Of a DNA stretch of 53,164 nt, positions 42,114 through 51,754 are shown in pieces. Position 1 is the first letter of the stretch. Each line of letters starts with the position of its first letter. The notes under the pieces are model-generated. The model made no database searches and had not been told where the DNA came from. It was given only the letters and a program-made list of their open reading frames with translations. The position numbers and the translations under genes are program-made. This DNA is from Paludibacteraceae bacterium (lineage in GTDB: Bacteria; Bacteroidota; Bacteroidia; Bacteroidales; Paludibacteraceae), in contig JAFSWF010000056.1 in assembly GCA_017444615.1 (NCBI GenBank), positions 1 to 53,164 on the forward strand. The letters run 5' to 3'.

Positions 42114-44750
42114 TTATAGTGTTTTGGCTACTTCTATCTCTTCGAAGGACTCTAAGATATCGCCTTCTTTCAAATCGTCATATGCTTTCAGACTCAATCC
42201 GCATTCAGTATTCACGCCGGCCTCTTTGATATCATCTTTGACATGCTTCAGCGACGCCAACTCTGCCGTCTTAATCACAATACCGTCACGGATCACGCGA
42301 ACCTTATTACCGCGCTTGATCTTACCCTCACGCACAATACAACCGGCAATCGTACCCACCTTCGAGATATGGAAGGTTTGCAGCACTTCCAGCGTAGCTG
42401 TCACTTCTTCCTTCACATCCGGCGATAACATACCTTCCATCGCAGCCTTCAACTCGTTGATAGCGTCGTAGATGATGGAGTAGATACGAATATCCACTTC
42501 CTCGCTCTCTGCCATCTTACGCGCAGTGCCGGTAGGACGCACATTGAAGCCAACAATCATCGCATCAGAAGCGGCCGCTAACATCACATCGCTGTCACTG
42601 ATAGCACCTACTGCACCATGGATCACGTTCACTTGAATATTCTCCGTCGAAAGCTTGATCAAACTGTCCTTGATAGCCTCTACCGAACCGTCCACATCCG
42701 CCTTTACAATCACATTCAGCTCCTTGAAATCGCCAATGGCCATACGACGGCCAATTTCCTCTAAACCAATGTGTTTCTTGGTGCGAATAGATTGTTCGCG
42801 TTGTAACTGTTCCCTCTTCGTAGCGATATCGCGTGCCTCTTGTTCAGTCGGCAGCACGTTGAACTCATCACCGGCTTGAGGTGCACCGTTAAGACCCAAA
42901 ATAGAGCACGGTTCACCCGGGTGCACTTCGGTAATCTTCTGTCCACGTTCATTGAACATCGCTTTGATACGACCATGGAAAGTGCCGGCAAGTACAATAT
43001 CGCCCATATGCAATGTTCCGTCTTGAACGAGTAGGGTAGCCACATAGCCACGACCCTTATCCAACGACGACTCAATGATAGAACCTTTCGCGCGACGTTT
43101 AGGATTAGCCTTTAACTCCAGCATCTCAGCCTCCAGAAGCACTTTTTCCAGCAACTCATACACACCGTCACCTTTCTTGGCACTGATCTCCTGACACTGG
43201 TACTTACCGCCCCAGTCCTCTACAAGGATATTCATGTTACTCAGTTGCTCACGAATCTTATCAGGGTTAGCACCGGGCTTATCCACTTTGTTTATCGCAA
43301 AAATCATCGGCACACCGGCTGCCTGCGCGTGGTTGATAGCCTCAATTGTCTGAGGCATGACAGCATCGTCGGCTGCGATGATAATAATCGCAATATCCGT
43401 CACTTTAGCACCACGAGCACGCATCGCAGTAAATGCCGCGTGACCCGGAGTATCCAAGAAGGTTATATGCTGGCCGTTCTTCAACTTAACGTTGTATGCA
43501 CCGATATGTTGTGTAATACCACCGGCCTCACCGGCAATCACATTGGCGTTACGGATATGGTCCAAGAGTGACGTTTTACCGTGGTCCACGTGACCCATCA
43601 CCGTCACAACAGGACAGCGCGATTCGATATCCTCATCGTTAATCACCTCATCCGCGTTAATCTCTTCCGTCACATGAGCGGATACATACTCCGTCTGGAA
43701 CCCAAACTCTTCAGCCACGAGGTTAATCGTCTCCGCATCCAGACGTTGGTTGATAGAGACAAACAGACCCAAACTCATACAAGTACCAATGATCTTATTC
43801 ACCGGCACATTCATCATATTAGCCAAGTCGTTCGCCGTCACAAACTCCGTCAGTTTCAGGATCTTAGACTGCTCCTGAGCCTCCATCACCTCCAACTCAT
43901 GTTTCTCGCGCTCTTGCTCACGACGTTCACGTTTATACTTAGCCGTATTGCTCTTACCTTTCGGCTGCTGCAAACGCGTCAGCGTCTCTTTCAAGGCGCG
44001 TTCTACCTCCTCTTGAGTAGCCTCTCGAGGTTGGTTCTTCTTGTTTTTCTTACCCGCTTGATTACGTTTATCGTTCGGATCCACTTTGGCACCTTTGATA
44101 CGCTCACGCTTACGACGTTCGGCAGCAGCAGCTTGTTGTTGGGCTTGCTGAGCCGCTTGACGCTCCTCACGCTCTTTGCGTTTCTGCTCTTTGGTCTTCT
44201 TAGCCGGACGAGTAGAGGTATCAATAGAGTCCAAATCAATCTTGCCTACCACCTTAGGCGTAGTAGGGGCTTTGGGCTTACTCAAACTGAAGATCTCTGG
44301 CTTCTTGGGAGCAACCGGTTTCTCTGCTTGTTGCTCTTTCTGACGAGCCGCTTCTGCTGCTTTGGCTGCAGCCTCTTCTGCGGCAGCACGTTCGGCCGCT
44401 TCCTTGGCTAAACGAGCCTCTTCTTCAGCGCGCGCTTTCGCCTCCGCTTCCAGTCGAGCCTCTTCGGCCGCTCTACGAGCCTCCTCTTCTGCTGCCTTTG
44501 CTCGAGCTACCTCTTCAGCGGCCGCTTTAGCCGCTTCTTCCTTTGCTTGACGAGCTGCCGCTTGACGATCAGCCTCAATCTTAGTGGCCATGTCCTTGTT
44601 GAATTCCTTGGCTAACTGAAGATATAAATCATCGTCAATACGAACGTTCGGATCGGACTCTATCGTGTAGCCATGCTTCTCACACCAGGAAGTGAGAGTA
44701 GCCATGCCGATATTCAGTTCTTTACACGCTTTAATTAACTTTATTGCCAT
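42114..44750 (-). CDS. infB: Translation initiation factor IF-2
   Basis: GTPase that delivers initiator tRNA to the 30S subunit. The 878 residues have an IF2N module at the start ([24 protein letters not shown]), a long Ala/Glu/Lys-rich region (about 55-160), a second IF2N-like module (about 300-350), the G domain with [14 protein letters not shown] near 386, DTPGHAAF and NKVD, and the C-terminal domains. Ends in front of a clear terminator. Third gene after rimP and nusA. Confidence 0.97.
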   Translation of the reverse strand: MAIKLIKACKELNIGMATLTSWCEKHGYTIESDPNVRIDDDLYLQLAKEFNKDMATKIEADRQAAARQAKEEAAKAAAEEVARAKAAEEEARRAAEEARLEAEAKARAEEEARLAKEAAERAAAEEAAAKAAEAARQKEQQAEKPVAPKKPEIFSLSKPKAPTTPKVVGKIDLDSIDTSTRPAKKTKEQKRKEREERQAAQQAQQQAAAAERRKRERIKGAKVDPNDKRNQAGKKNKKNQPREATQEEVERALKETLTRLQQPKGKSNTAKYKRERREQEREKHELEVMEAQEQSKILKLTEFVTANDLANMMNVPVNKIIGTCMSLGLFVSINQRLDAETINLVAEEFGFQTEYVSAHVTEEINADEVINDEDIESRCPVVTVMGHVDHGKTSLLDHIRNANVIAGEAGGITQHIGAYNVKLKNGQHITFLDTPGHAAFTAMRARGAKVTDIAIIIIAADDAVMPQTIEAINHAQAAGVPMIFAINKVDKPGANPDKIREQLSNMNILVEDWGGKYQCQEISAKKGDGVYELLEKVLLEAEMLELKANPKRRAKGSIIESSLDKGRGYVATLLVQDGTLHMGDIVLAGTFHGRIKAMFNERGQKITEVHPGEPCSILGLNGAPQAGDEFNVLPTEQEARDIATKREQLQREQSIRTKKHIGLEEIGRRMAIGDFKELNVIVKADVDGSVEAIKDSLIKLSTENIQVNVIHGAVGAISDSDVMLAAASDAMIVGFNVRPTGTARKMAESEEVDIRIYSIIYDAINELKAAMEGMLSPDVKEEVTATLEVLQTFHISKVGTIAGCIVREGKIKRGNKVRVIRDGIVIKTAELASLKHVKDDIKEAGVNTECGLSLKAYDDLKEGDILESFEEIEVAKTL

Positions 44751-44769
44751 AAAACTATTTACGATTTTG

Positions 44770-44887
44770 TCATTTACTATTTGGTCATTTATTATTTTTC
44801 ATTGAATCATTCTGTTAACTATGCTGCAAATGGCTAAATTGCCAAATGGTACCTAAATGGTACATGGTAAATGACCCAATGGTAAAT
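44770..44887. repeat. AT-rich repeat stretch between nusA and infB
   Basis: Holds tcattta twice with an eight-base unit between them, and further right several aaatggt/ggtaaat units (44828-44887). Same type as 38966 and 19244. The 155-base nusA-infB gap has no other feature. Confidence 0.7.
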
Positions 44888-44905
44888 CAGAGCGATTTCA
44901 TCGCA

Positions 44906-46162
44906 TCAGTCGTTTTCAAATTCTGCTTCCAAGATACGGAAGACATCGTCAATCGTCTCTTCCTCCAAGTCGGTTTGCTTAAGCAACTCCTCTTTCGGAG
45001 TACCTAACACATCTTTCGCGGTGTCCAAACCGATGGATTTGAGCGTGTCGATAACCCACTGGTCGATCTCGTCATTGAACTCGTCCAGGTAAATATCATC
45101 CATATCTTGCTCGTTAATCTCGCGGTAAACATCAATCTGATAATCAGTCAACATGTTCGCCAACTTGATGTTGAAACCTCCCTTACCGATAGCCAGACTA
45201 ACCTCATCCGGTTGCAGATAAACCTTAGCGTGACGGTTCTCCTCGTCAATCTCCATACTCGAGATCTTAGCCGGTGCTAACGCACGTTGGATATACAAGT
45301 TGATATTCGAGGTATAGTTGATTACGTCAATGTTCTCATTGCGCAACTCGCGAACGATTCCGTGTATACGTGCACCCTTCACACCAACGCAAGCGCCTAC
45401 CGGATCAATACGGTCGTCAAACGACTCCACAGCCACTTTCGCACGCTCACCGGGGATACGAGCAATCTTCTTAATCGCTATCAAACCCTCTTTTACTTCA
45501 GGAACCTCTTGCTCGAACAAACGTTGCAGGAACAACGGACTCGTACGGCTCAGCACAATCTTCGGATTTTGATTCTTGTTATCCACTTGTACCACTACCG
45601 CACGAACCATTTCACCTTTGCGGTAGAAATCGGTAGGAATCTGATTCTGTTTCGGCAAATACAACTCATTGCCTTCCTCGTCCAGCAGCAACATCTCTTT
45701 TTTCCAAACCTGATACAACTCGCCTGTCACTATCTGACCGATCATGTCAGCGTATTTGAGGTACAAGTTCTCCTTCTGCAACTCCAAGATCTTCGATGCC
45801 AAGGTCTGACGAAGGTTCAGAATCATACGACGACCAAACGAAGCCATCTCCACTTTGTCGGTCACTTCTTCGCCTACCTCTGCCTCGTCGTCCAGCAAAC
45901 GTGCATCGCTCAGCGCAATCTGCGTCTCCGGATTTGCCACATCGTCATCTTCCATCACCAGACGATTGCGATAAATCTCCAAATCGCCCTTATCAGGGTT
46001 CACAATCACGTCGTAGTTAGCCGCGGTGCCATACATTTTGGTAATCACACTGCGGAATGAATCTTGAAGCACATTGATCAGCGTCTGTTTGTCAATGCGC
46101 TTGAAATCTTTAAATTCTGAAAAAATGTCAATTAAATTGATTGACTCTTGATTTTTTGCCAT
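44906..46162 (-). CDS. nusA: Transcription termination/antitermination factor NusA
   Basis: RNA polymerase-binding factor for pausing, termination and antitermination. The 418 residues contain the N-terminal polymerase-binding domain (1-130), an S1 domain (about 140-205), KH1 (GVKGARI) and KH2 (AIGKGGFNIKLA), and a short acidic C-terminal domain, as in Bacteroidota. It follows rimP by 74 AT-rich bases and precedes infB, the usual order. Confidence 0.96.
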   Translation of the reverse strand: MAKNQESINLIDIFSEFKDFKRIDKQTLINVLQDSFRSVITKMYGTAANYDVIVNPDKGDLEIYRNRLVMEDDDVANPETQIALSDARLLDDEAEVGEEVTDKVEMASFGRRMILNLRQTLASKILELQKENLYLKYADMIGQIVTGELYQVWKKEMLLLDEEGNELYLPKQNQIPTDFYRKGEMVRAVVVQVDNKNQNPKIVLSRTSPLFLQRLFEQEVPEVKEGLIAIKKIARIPGERAKVAVESFDDRIDPVGACVGVKGARIHGIVRELRNENIDVINYTSNINLYIQRALAPAKISSMEIDEENRHAKVYLQPDEVSLAIGKGGFNIKLANMLTDYQIDVYREINEQDMDDIYLDEFNDEIDQWVIDTLKSIGLDTAKDVLGTPKEELLKQTDLEEETIDDVFRILEAEFEND

Positions 46163-46236
46163 TTGATATAGTATATTTTTAAAATTATCTTTCTAATTTC
46201 GTCTAAATAATTGTTTTTTATGTTTTTCAATAAATT

Positions 46237-46764
46237 CTAAAACTTGAGATCATACTTCACATACTTCGGCTCATCATACCGCCATGTATATGTTACAATC
46301 TGTTTTATCGGACGCTTGGAGACTTTCTCCCCTCCTTTTAGGGAGGGGGTGGGGGTAGGCTTTACCTTCTCCAGTACATCCACTGAAAAAGTTTCCTCAT
46401 CTACACTTACTAATAATCCTTTGTACTTTGTACTTTGTCCCGTTGTACATACCATCACTTCCACATCGTGCCCAAGGTTCTTCTGGTATTGCATTTTCGT
46501 CTTAAATGGCTCCGTCAAACTGTACGAACCTACCTCCAACGAATAGTCTAATTCAGTCTGTACTCCGTACGCTGTGTTCTGTACTCCTTCCAATTTCTCC
46601 ACAAGAAACCGGTTCAACTCCGCACAGAAATCCACATCCACACCGGCCAGACGGTCCACTTCAACTAAAATATCGTTTTGCGGCGATACCTTCAGCGTCA
46701 CCAACTCATATTCCGTCCCACGCAGGTACTCCTCAAGCCATGTTTCTAAAAGCTTTGTATCCAT
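46237..46764 (-). CDS. rimP: Ribosome maturation factor RimP with three repeat inserts
   Basis: Assists 30S maturation. The core elements are DVDFCAELNRFL near 50-60, YSLEVGS near 73-80 and the C-terminal SH3-like strand region ending KYVKYDLKF. The 175 residues include three in-frame repeats: a 42-base heptamer array giving GVQNTAYGVQTEL before YSLEVGS, a short ctttgta array, and the palindromic insert giving VKPTPTPSLKGGEK. Without them the protein would be near 140 residues. Identification rests partly on its place before nusA and infB. Whether the inserts affect folding is unknown. Confidence 0.85.
   Translation of the reverse strand: MDTKLLETWLEEYLRGTEYELVTLKVSPQNDILVEVDRLAGVDVDFCAELNRFLVEKLEGVQNTAYGVQTELDYSLEVGSYSLTEPFKTKMQYQKNLGHDVEVMVCTTGQSTKYKGLLVSVDEETFSVDVLEKVKPTPTPSLKGGEKVSKRPIKQIVTYTWRYDEPKYVKYDLKF
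46327..46359. repeat. GC-rich palindromic insert in rimP
   Basis: Seven-base arms CCCCTCC (46329-46335) and GGAGGGG (46342-46348) and a flanking gggtgggggtagg half copy. In frame as TPTPSLKGGEK. Same design as 1025-1058. Confidence 0.7.
46419..46439. repeat. Heptamer array in rimP
   Basis: ctttgta twice, then ctttgtc. In frame as QSTKYKG. Confidence 0.85.
46551..46592. repeat. Heptamer array in rimP, near-identical to 47496-47530
   Basis: attcagt, ctgtact, ccgtacg, ctgtgtt, ctgtact, ccttcca. The first five units differ from those in the BadF-type kinase gene at two of 35 bases. Confidence 0.92.
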
Positions 46765-46848
46765 TAACTACTTGATTTATCAAAAAAATGTTTTTTATGT
46801 TTATTGCTTTTGAAGGCTTTTACCTGTTAAGGTGTGGAATTTAGTAGT

Positions 46849-46884
46849 AAAAACTATCTAAAAGTGTACTTTTAAGGAGTTTTT
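46849..46884. promoter_or_regulatory. Two-part symmetric dyad in rimP leader
   Basis: AAAAACT, four bases, AAAAGT, two bases, ACTTTT, four bases, AGTTTTT: outer arms of seven and inner arms of six, perfectly symmetric about 46866/46867. Could be an RNA hairpin or protein-binding dyad. Confidence 0.55.
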
Positions 46885-46987
46885 GGTAGTAAATTACACA
46901 TAGAGCGAAGCTCAAAAGCATTCAAAAGGGTTTATCTAGGTTTTTGTACAATTTTTAGTGGACACTACTGATATTATTTTTAACAAA

Positions 46988-47014
46988 GTGAGAAGGCTTG
47001 CTCAGCCCTCTCAC
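46988..47014 (-). promoter_or_regulatory. 5' hairpin of rimP leader
   Basis: Eleven-base-pair stem with one G-T pair and a five-base loop, about ten bases past the predicted transcription start. It may stabilise the mRNA or take part in attenuation; there is no T run after it. Confidence 0.65.
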
Positions 47015-47026
47015 TCAATCACGCTG

Positions 47027-47058
47027 CAAAAGTACTACTTTTTTTTGACATATGCAAG
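47027..47058 (-). promoter_or_regulatory. Promoter of rimP-nusA-infB
   Basis: Minus strand CTTG, 20 bases, TACTTTTG; -33 box continues as CTTGCATATGTCA, the same 13 bases as in the gmd promoter. Confidence 0.85.
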
Positions 47059-47100
47059 AATTTTGTACTTTTTTTTTCAAAAACCTGCATTTTTTTGCGT

Positions 47101-48024
47101 TTATTCGGTTGTCGGACGCAATGCCGAACGGTGATATGCCTTCAATCCTTCTATAGGATCTTGCAAAACGACACCTACTTGCAATCCTTCATCCCGCATC
47201 GCTTCTTCCAAGATAGGACGGTAATAATACGCAATCGAACCCACAAAAGAGAAAGTAGAAACCTTGTATTGAACAAGATTTCTGCGGATGAACTCCACAA
47301 AGTGCGCATGCACCAGCGCGTGTATACGCGCGTCTTTTATATGGTTCGCGCAAAAACGACTCAACCCTGCCAAATAACGATTCGCAAACGGTTGACGGTA
47401 CACATGCTCTATAATATCTGCCATCGAAGTACCCATCTCCTCAAAGAAAAGTTCCTTCAAATCCTCATTCGACTCTTGACTCCCCTCTTCTTGTAATTCA
47501 GTCTGTACTCCGTACTCTGTATTCTGTACTCCCAACTGACCTTTCAGCAAATCGCCAACCAGCCGTTTACCCAAAGTAGCACCTGAACCTTCATCGCCCA
47601 GAATATACCCCAACGAAGGTACACTCCATGCAATCGTCTCGCCGTTATACCAACAGCTTCCGCTTCCTGTCCCCAATATACATGCCACGCCTTCCTTGTC
47701 TCCCAGCAAACCCCGTGCTGCACCCAGCATATCCGACTCAACCGTCACTTCCGCTTTCTTGAAAACAGACTCCAACGCTTCCTTCACCAAGCCTTTCTTC
47801 TCAGGAGTACAACCGGCTCCGTAGAAGAACACATGCGTCACCGTTCCTGCCCACAATAGTTTTCCTATCTGAGGCAACAGTTGATTAGAAATCGTCTCGC
47901 AGATAGTCTCGTACGGTTGCAACACAGGGTTGATACCCTCTGTCCGAACATCCGTCTGCTGTCCACTTGCCGTCAGCAAACACCAATGCACCTTCGTACT
48001 CCCGCTATCCGCAATCAGAATCAT
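47101..48024 (-). CDS. BadF/BadG-type sugar kinase (N-acetylglucosamine kinase-like)
   Basis: Predicted ASKHA kinase that phosphorylates an amino sugar. The 307 residues have the phosphate-1 motif ILIADSGSTKVHW at the start, the GTGSGSCWYNG adenosine-side motif near 115, and GYILGDEGSGATLGKRLV, typical of the BadF/BadG family. A heptamer array encodes GVQNTEYGVQTEL after the DLLKGQL helix, the same peptide as in RimP. The ATG at 48024 is used; eight codons above it are heptamer repeat with no ATG. It follows tyrS in the same direction. Confidence 0.83.
   Translation of the reverse strand: MILIADSGSTKVHWCLLTASGQQTDVRTEGINPVLQPYETICETISNQLLPQIGKLLWAGTVTHVFFYGAGCTPEKKGLVKEALESVFKKAEVTVESDMLGAARGLLGDKEGVACILGTGSGSCWYNGETIAWSVPSLGYILGDEGSGATLGKRLVGDLLKGQLGVQNTEYGVQTELQEEGSQESNEDLKELFFEEMGTSMADIIEHVYRQPFANRYLAGLSRFCANHIKDARIHALVHAHFVEFIRRNLVQYKVSTFSFVGSIAYYYRPILEEAMRDEGLQVGVVLQDPIEGLKAYHRSALRPTTE
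47496..47530. repeat. Heptamer array in BadF-type kinase gene
   Basis: attcagt, ctgtact, ccgtact, ctgtatt, ctgtact. Near-identical to 46551-46585. Confidence 0.92.
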
Positions 48025-48035
48025 AAATGACAAAT

Positions 48036-48077
48036 CACCAATCACCAATCACCAATTACCTATTACCCATTACCAAT
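48036..48077. repeat. Heptamer array at tyrS stop / kinase start
   Basis: caccaat three times, tacctat, tacccat, taccaat. It touches the tyrS stop and ends 12 bases before the kinase ATG. Confidence 0.92.
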
Positions 48078-49375
48078 TATTTCGCGATCACCAAATAGTA
48101 ATTCTTCTTGCCTTTTTGGAACAGCAAGTACTTGCCATTCAGCAGATTAGCATCGGTCAACGGAGTCTGCGGGTCGGTCAGTTTCTCCTTGTTCAAACTA
48201 AACCCGTTCGCCTGAATCATCTTACGTGCCTCGCCCTTACTCGGGAAAATAGCCGTCTTCTCGGCCAGCAAGTCCAACGGACCGATACCGGCTTTCAATT
48301 CCTCCAGACTGATCTCGTACCGCTCTACGCCTTCAAAAACCTGTAAGAATGTCTCTTCGTCCAGTCCCCGCAAAGCATCCGCAGTAGCGTTTCCAAACAA
48401 GATATTACTTGCCTCTACAGCCTTGTTATAATCCTCCTCACTGTGAACCATAATCGTCACTTCTTTCGCCAAACGTTTCTGCAGCACACGTAAGTGTGGA
48501 GCTTGATCATGCTCCGCAATCAACGCCTCTATCTCCTCTTTCGTCAGACTCGTGAAAATCTTAATATAACGCTTTGCATCATCGTCGCTCACATTCATCC
48601 AGAATTGGAAGAACTTATACGGACTTGTGTATTTCTTGCTCAACCAAACGTTACCGCTTTCGGTCTTGCCGAACTTACCTCCATCCGCTTTCGTAATCAA
48701 CGGGCAAGTCAACGCAAAAGCCTCATTGCCGGTAATCTTCTTAATCAACTCCGTTCCTGTCGTTATATTGCCCCATTGGTCCGAACCGCCCATCTGTAAC
48801 TTACAGTTCTTGTGCTCGTTAAGATAAACGAAATCATAGCCTTGCAGCAACTGATACGTAAACTCCGTAAACGACATGCCCTGACTGAACTCCCCGTTAA
48901 AACGTTTCTTCACGCTGTCCTTTGCCATCATATAATTGACGGTAATCAGCTTACCGATATTACGCGCAAAATCAAGGAACGTGTAGTCCTTCATCCAGTC
49001 GTAGTTATTCACCAATTCAGCGGCATTGGGCTCGTTACTGTTAAAGTCCAAGAAGTGCTCCAATTGTTCGCGAATGCACTGTACATTGTGGCGAAGCGTC
49101 TCTTCGGTAAGCAAATTCCGCTCGGCACTCTTACCGCTCGGGTCTCCGATCATACCCGTCGCACCGCCTAATAGCGCTATCGGTTTATGGCCGCAAGCCT
49201 GCAAGTGACGCAGCATCATAATACCGCACAAGTGACCGATATGAAGACTGTCTGCTGTCGGATCAATTCCCACATAAGCTGTGGTTACTTCTTTATTCAA
49301 CTGTTCTTCTGTCCCGGGCATGATATCCTGCAACATGCCTCTCCATCGTAATTCTTCTACAAAATTCTTACTCAT
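48077..49375 (-). CDS. tyrS: Tyrosyl-tRNA synthetase
   Basis: Charges tRNA-Tyr. The 432 residues have H45-I-G-H48, the tyrosine-binding QGYDF and GGSDQWGN segments, KFGKT (KMSKS equivalent) near 232 and a C-terminal S4-like domain. The ATG at 49375 is preferred because the seven codons before it are in repeat sequence. Promoter is 100 bases upstream, with a heptamer array and the palindromic element in the leader. Confidence 0.96.
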   Translation of the reverse strand: MSKNFVEELRWRGMLQDIMPGTEEQLNKEVTTAYVGIDPTADSLHIGHLCGIMMLRHLQACGHKPIALLGGATGMIGDPSGKSAERNLLTEETLRHNVQCIREQLEHFLDFNSNEPNAAELVNNYDWMKDYTFLDFARNIGKLITVNYMMAKDSVKKRFNGEFSQGMSFTEFTYQLLQGYDFVYLNEHKNCKLQMGGSDQWGNITTGTELIKKITGNEAFALTCPLITKADGGKFGKTESGNVWLSKKYTSPYKFFQFWMNVSDDDAKRYIKIFTSLTKEEIEALIAEHDQAPHLRVLQKRLAKEVTIMVHSEEDYNKAVEASNILFGNATADALRGLDEETFLQVFEGVERYEISLEELKAGIGPLDLLAEKTAIFPSKGEARKMIQANGFSLNKEKLTDPQTPLTDANLLNGKYLLFQKGKKNYYLVIAK

Positions 49376-49383
49376 CGAACTAC

Positions 49384-49418
49384 TCTCAATTATCAATTTT
49401 CAATTATCAATTATCAAG
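49384..49418. repeat. Heptamer array in tyrS leader
   Basis: tctcaat, tatcaat, tttcaat, tatcaat, tatcaag, ending nine bases from the tyrS ATG. No separate ribosome site is seen. Confidence 0.9.
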
Positions 49419-49427
49419 ATTTGACTT

Positions 49428-49459
49428 TGTCAAATAATCGTGCCCATTAGGGCTAAGAA
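49428..49459. repeat. Dispersed palindromic element, copy 2
   Basis: Reverse-oriented near-copy of 29828-29860: tcaaataatcgtgccc, a short variable loop, gggctaagaa. It sits in the tyrS leader, beside a heptamer array. Confidence 0.75.
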
Positions 49460-49482
49460 TCCTCAATTATCCAAATCGGCTG

Positions 49483-49514
49483 CAAAATTACTACAAAATT
49501 TTGGAATAAACAAA
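49483..49514 (-). promoter_or_regulatory. Promoter of tyrS run
   Basis: Minus strand TTTG, 20 bases, TAATTTTG; -33 box continues as TTTGTTTATTCCA. Confidence 0.8.
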
Positions 49515-49646
49515 GATTTAGCCCACAAAATGCAATTTTATTGCAATTTTCTGCATTTTCTCCCTTTCCCTTTTAACTGCATACTAGCACTCCATCCGCT
49601 ACTAAGAACCAAAAGTTCCCATAAAAGACAAAAAAATACTTTTTTT
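49515..49646. other. Rest of the tyrS-gmd divergent gap
   Basis: Part of a 336-base gap between divergent tyrS and gmd. AT-rich, with no reading frame or repeat that I can see outside the promoters and arrays listed. Confidence 0.5.
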
Positions 49647-49678
49647 CTTGCATATGTCACAAAAAAGTTGTATCTTTG
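49647..49678 (+). promoter_or_regulatory. Promoter of gmd run
   Basis: CTTG, 20 bases, TATCTTTG; -33 box continues as CTTGCATATGTCA. Confidence 0.85.
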
Positions 49679-49711
49679 CCCCGCGTTTTATGGTGCATAA
49701 ATAGTAAACAA

Positions 49712-50812
49712 ATGAAACATATTGCTTTAATCACAGGTGTTACCGGACAAGACGGTTCGTATTTGTCCGAATTATTGTTAGCGAAAGGGTATTCTGTTCA
49801 TGGACTTATTCGCCGCAGTTCAGTCGATTATCGGGAACGAATTGCACATTTGGAAGGACTGCCGCATTTCCATCTGCACTATGCCGACATGAGCGATTCG
49901 ATGTCTTTAGTGAAGTTGGTGGGACAAGTGCAACCCACCGAAATCTACAACTTAGCGGCGCAAAGTCATGTGCAAGTCTCCTTTGATGCGCCGGAGTTTA
50001 CAGCCGACGTAGATGCGGTAGGTGTCTTGCGTATCTTAGAGGCTGTCCGAACGAACCACTTGGAGAAAACATGCCGCATTTATCAAGCGTCAACCAGTGA
50101 GTTATATGGCAAAGTAGAAGCTGTGCCGCAGAGCGAAACAACGCCTTTCCATCCCTATAGTCCTTATGCCGTGGCGAAATTGTACGGTTATTGGATTATA
50201 AAGGAGTATCGCGAGGCGTACGATATGTTCTGTTGCTCCGGTATTCTCTTCAACCACGAGTCAGAACGTCGCGGAGAGACCTTCGTAACGCGCGAAATAA
50301 CCCTGGCAGCTGCGCGGATAGCGCAAGGCAAACAGGATTGTCTCTATCTTGGTAACTTGGATTCTAAACGAGACTGGGGATATGCAAAGGATTACGTGGA
50401 ATGTATGTGGCTGATTTTGCAACACGACACACCCGAAGACTTTGTTATTGCTACCGGTGTTCAGCATACCGTCCGCGAGTTCGCTACCTTGGCGTTTCAC
50501 CATGCGGGGATTGAACTGCGATGGGAAGGAAAAGGCATTGACGAAAAAGGTATTGATACCAAGACCGGAAAAATCGTCGTCGCTGTTAGCCCGGATTTCT
50601 ATCGCCCCACAGATGTGGTGAATTTATTAGGCGATCCCACGAAAGCACAACGTGAGTTGGGCTGGAATCCGCAACGAACCTCCTTTGAACAATTGGTTAA
50701 ACTGATGGTGGAGCACGATATGAATAAGATCATGCATGAGCGTATCAGCGAACTGTCCAAAGAGCGAAAAATGAATTTGGCTGAGTATCTCGAGAAAGGA
50801 ATCGTTAAATAA
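49712..50812 (+). CDS. gmd: GDP-mannose 4,6-dehydratase
   Basis: First step from GDP-mannose to GDP-L-fucose (or other 6-deoxyhexoses). The 366 residues have the NAD(P)-binding [16 protein letters not shown], the [11 protein letters not shown] segment, catalytic STSELYG and Y-x3-K in [10 protein letters not shown], and the [21 protein letters not shown] tail. The ATG at 49712 lies in the leader of the strong promoter; the earlier frame opening overlaps the -7 box. Its TAA overlaps the fcl ATG by one base (TAATG). Confidence 0.97.
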   Translation: MKHIALITGVTGQDGSYLSELLLAKGYSVHGLIRRSSVDYRERIAHLEGLPHFHLHYADMSDSMSLVKLVGQVQPTEIYNLAAQSHVQVSFDAPEFTADVDAVGVLRILEAVRTNHLEKTCRIYQASTSELYGKVEAVPQSETTPFHPYSPYAVAKLYGYWIIKEYREAYDMFCCSGILFNHESERRGETFVTREITLAAARIAQGKQDCLYLGNLDSKRDWGYAKDYVECMWLILQHDTPEDFVIATGVQHTVREFATLAFHHAGIELRWEGKGIDEKGIDTKTGKIVVAVSPDFYRPTDVVNLLGDPTKAQRELGWNPQRTSFEQLVKLMVEHDMNKIMHERISELSKERKMNLAEYLEKGIVK

Positions 50813-51753
50813 TGGAAAAGCATTCAAAAATATATGTTGCCGGCCATCGAGGCATGGTGGGGTCTGCAATTGTAAGAGAGCTGCAGCGGCAAGGCTACAC
50901 CAATATTATTACGCGCACCCATAAAGAGTTAGACCTATGCCGGCAAGAAGCCGTAGAAGCGTTTTTTGCCACAGAGAAACCCGAATATGTCTTTTTGGCA
51001 GCAGCCAAAGTGGGAGGAATAGTAGCCAACCAAAACGCGTTAGCGGATTTTATGTATGATAACATGATTCTGGAGATGAATGTGATCCATGCGGCGTGGA
51101 AGAATGGCTGTAAGAAACTCGAGTTCCTCGGTTCCAGTTGCATCTACCCGCGTATGGCACCTCAACCGATGAAAGAATCTTGTCTGTTGACAGGCGAATT
51201 GGAAAAAACCAACGAAGCCTATGCCTTGGCTAAAATCAGCGGACTCAAGTACTGTGAATTTCTCAATCGTCAGTACGGCACAGACTATATTTCCGTCATG
51301 CCCACGAACTTGTATGGTCCCAACGATAATTACCATCCCGAGCATAGTCATGTCTTACCGGCACTTATCCGTCGTTTCCACGAAGCCAAAGTGGCTGGAG
51401 CTGCCTCTATAACCTGTTGGGGAACAGGCTCTCCGTTGCGGGAGTTCCTTTATGTGGATGATTTGGCGAACTTGTGTGTCTTTCTCATGAATAATTATTC
51501 CGGAAATGAAACCGTCAATGCCGGCACTGGTAAAGAATTGACCATCAAAGCGTTGGCAGAACTGGTAGCCAAAGTGGTAGGCTATACCGGACGAATTGAA
51601 TGGGACACAACCCGTCCGGATGGCACACCTCGCAAACTATTGGATGTCAGCAAAGCTACTTCACTCGGTTGGACCTACCAAACCGAACTGGAAGATGGTA
51701 TCCGCCTCGCCTACCAAGATTTCCTTGAAAATCCTTTCCGTGCAGAGAGATAA
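50812..51753 (+). CDS. fcl: GDP-L-fucose synthase
   Basis: Epimerase/reductase that completes GDP-L-fucose. The 313 residues have [20 protein letters not shown] and the catalytic [16 protein letters not shown] with the Tyr-x3-Lys pair, and [26 protein letters not shown]. Translationally coupled to gmd. GDP-fucose would feed surface glycans or, in some gut Bacteroidales, protein O-glycans. The truncated ABC transporter gene follows directly. Confidence 0.97.
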   Translation: MEKHSKIYVAGHRGMVGSAIVRELQRQGYTNIITRTHKELDLCRQEAVEAFFATEKPEYVFLAAAKVGGIVANQNALADFMYDNMILEMNVIHAAWKNGCKKLEFLGSSCIYPRMAPQPMKESCLLTGELEKTNEAYALAKISGLKYCEFLNRQYGTDYISVMPTNLYGPNDNYHPEHSHVLPALIRRFHEAKVAGAASITCWGTGSPLREFLYVDDLANLCVFLMNNYSGNETVNAGTGKELTIKALAELVAKVVGYTGRIEWDTTRPDGTPRKLLDVSKATSLGWTYQTELEDGIRLAYQDFLENPFRAER

Positions 51754-51754
51754 T

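Larger units (their letters stand above)
46765..47026 (-). promoter_or_regulatory. Long structured leader of rimP-nusA-infB
   Basis: About 255 untranslated bases between the promoter and the rimP ATG. It holds a hairpin near the 5' end of the RNA (46988-47014) and a symmetric dyad (46849-46884). No reading frame and no known riboswitch were recognised. Leaders of nusA operons are regulated in other bacteria; that is background, not shown here. Confidence 0.55.

Noticed and set aside
43581..44411. Long (+) open frame opposite infB
   Set aside because: Leu/Thr/Arg-rich translation produced by the antisense of the Ala/Glu/Lys-rich IF-2 region.
45287..46060. Open frame opposite nusA
   Set aside because: Antisense shadow; the minus strand encodes complete S1 and KH domains.
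46940..46975. Insertion sequence end near agtggacact
   Set aside because: A short IS-like word only; no partner end, transposase or target duplication.
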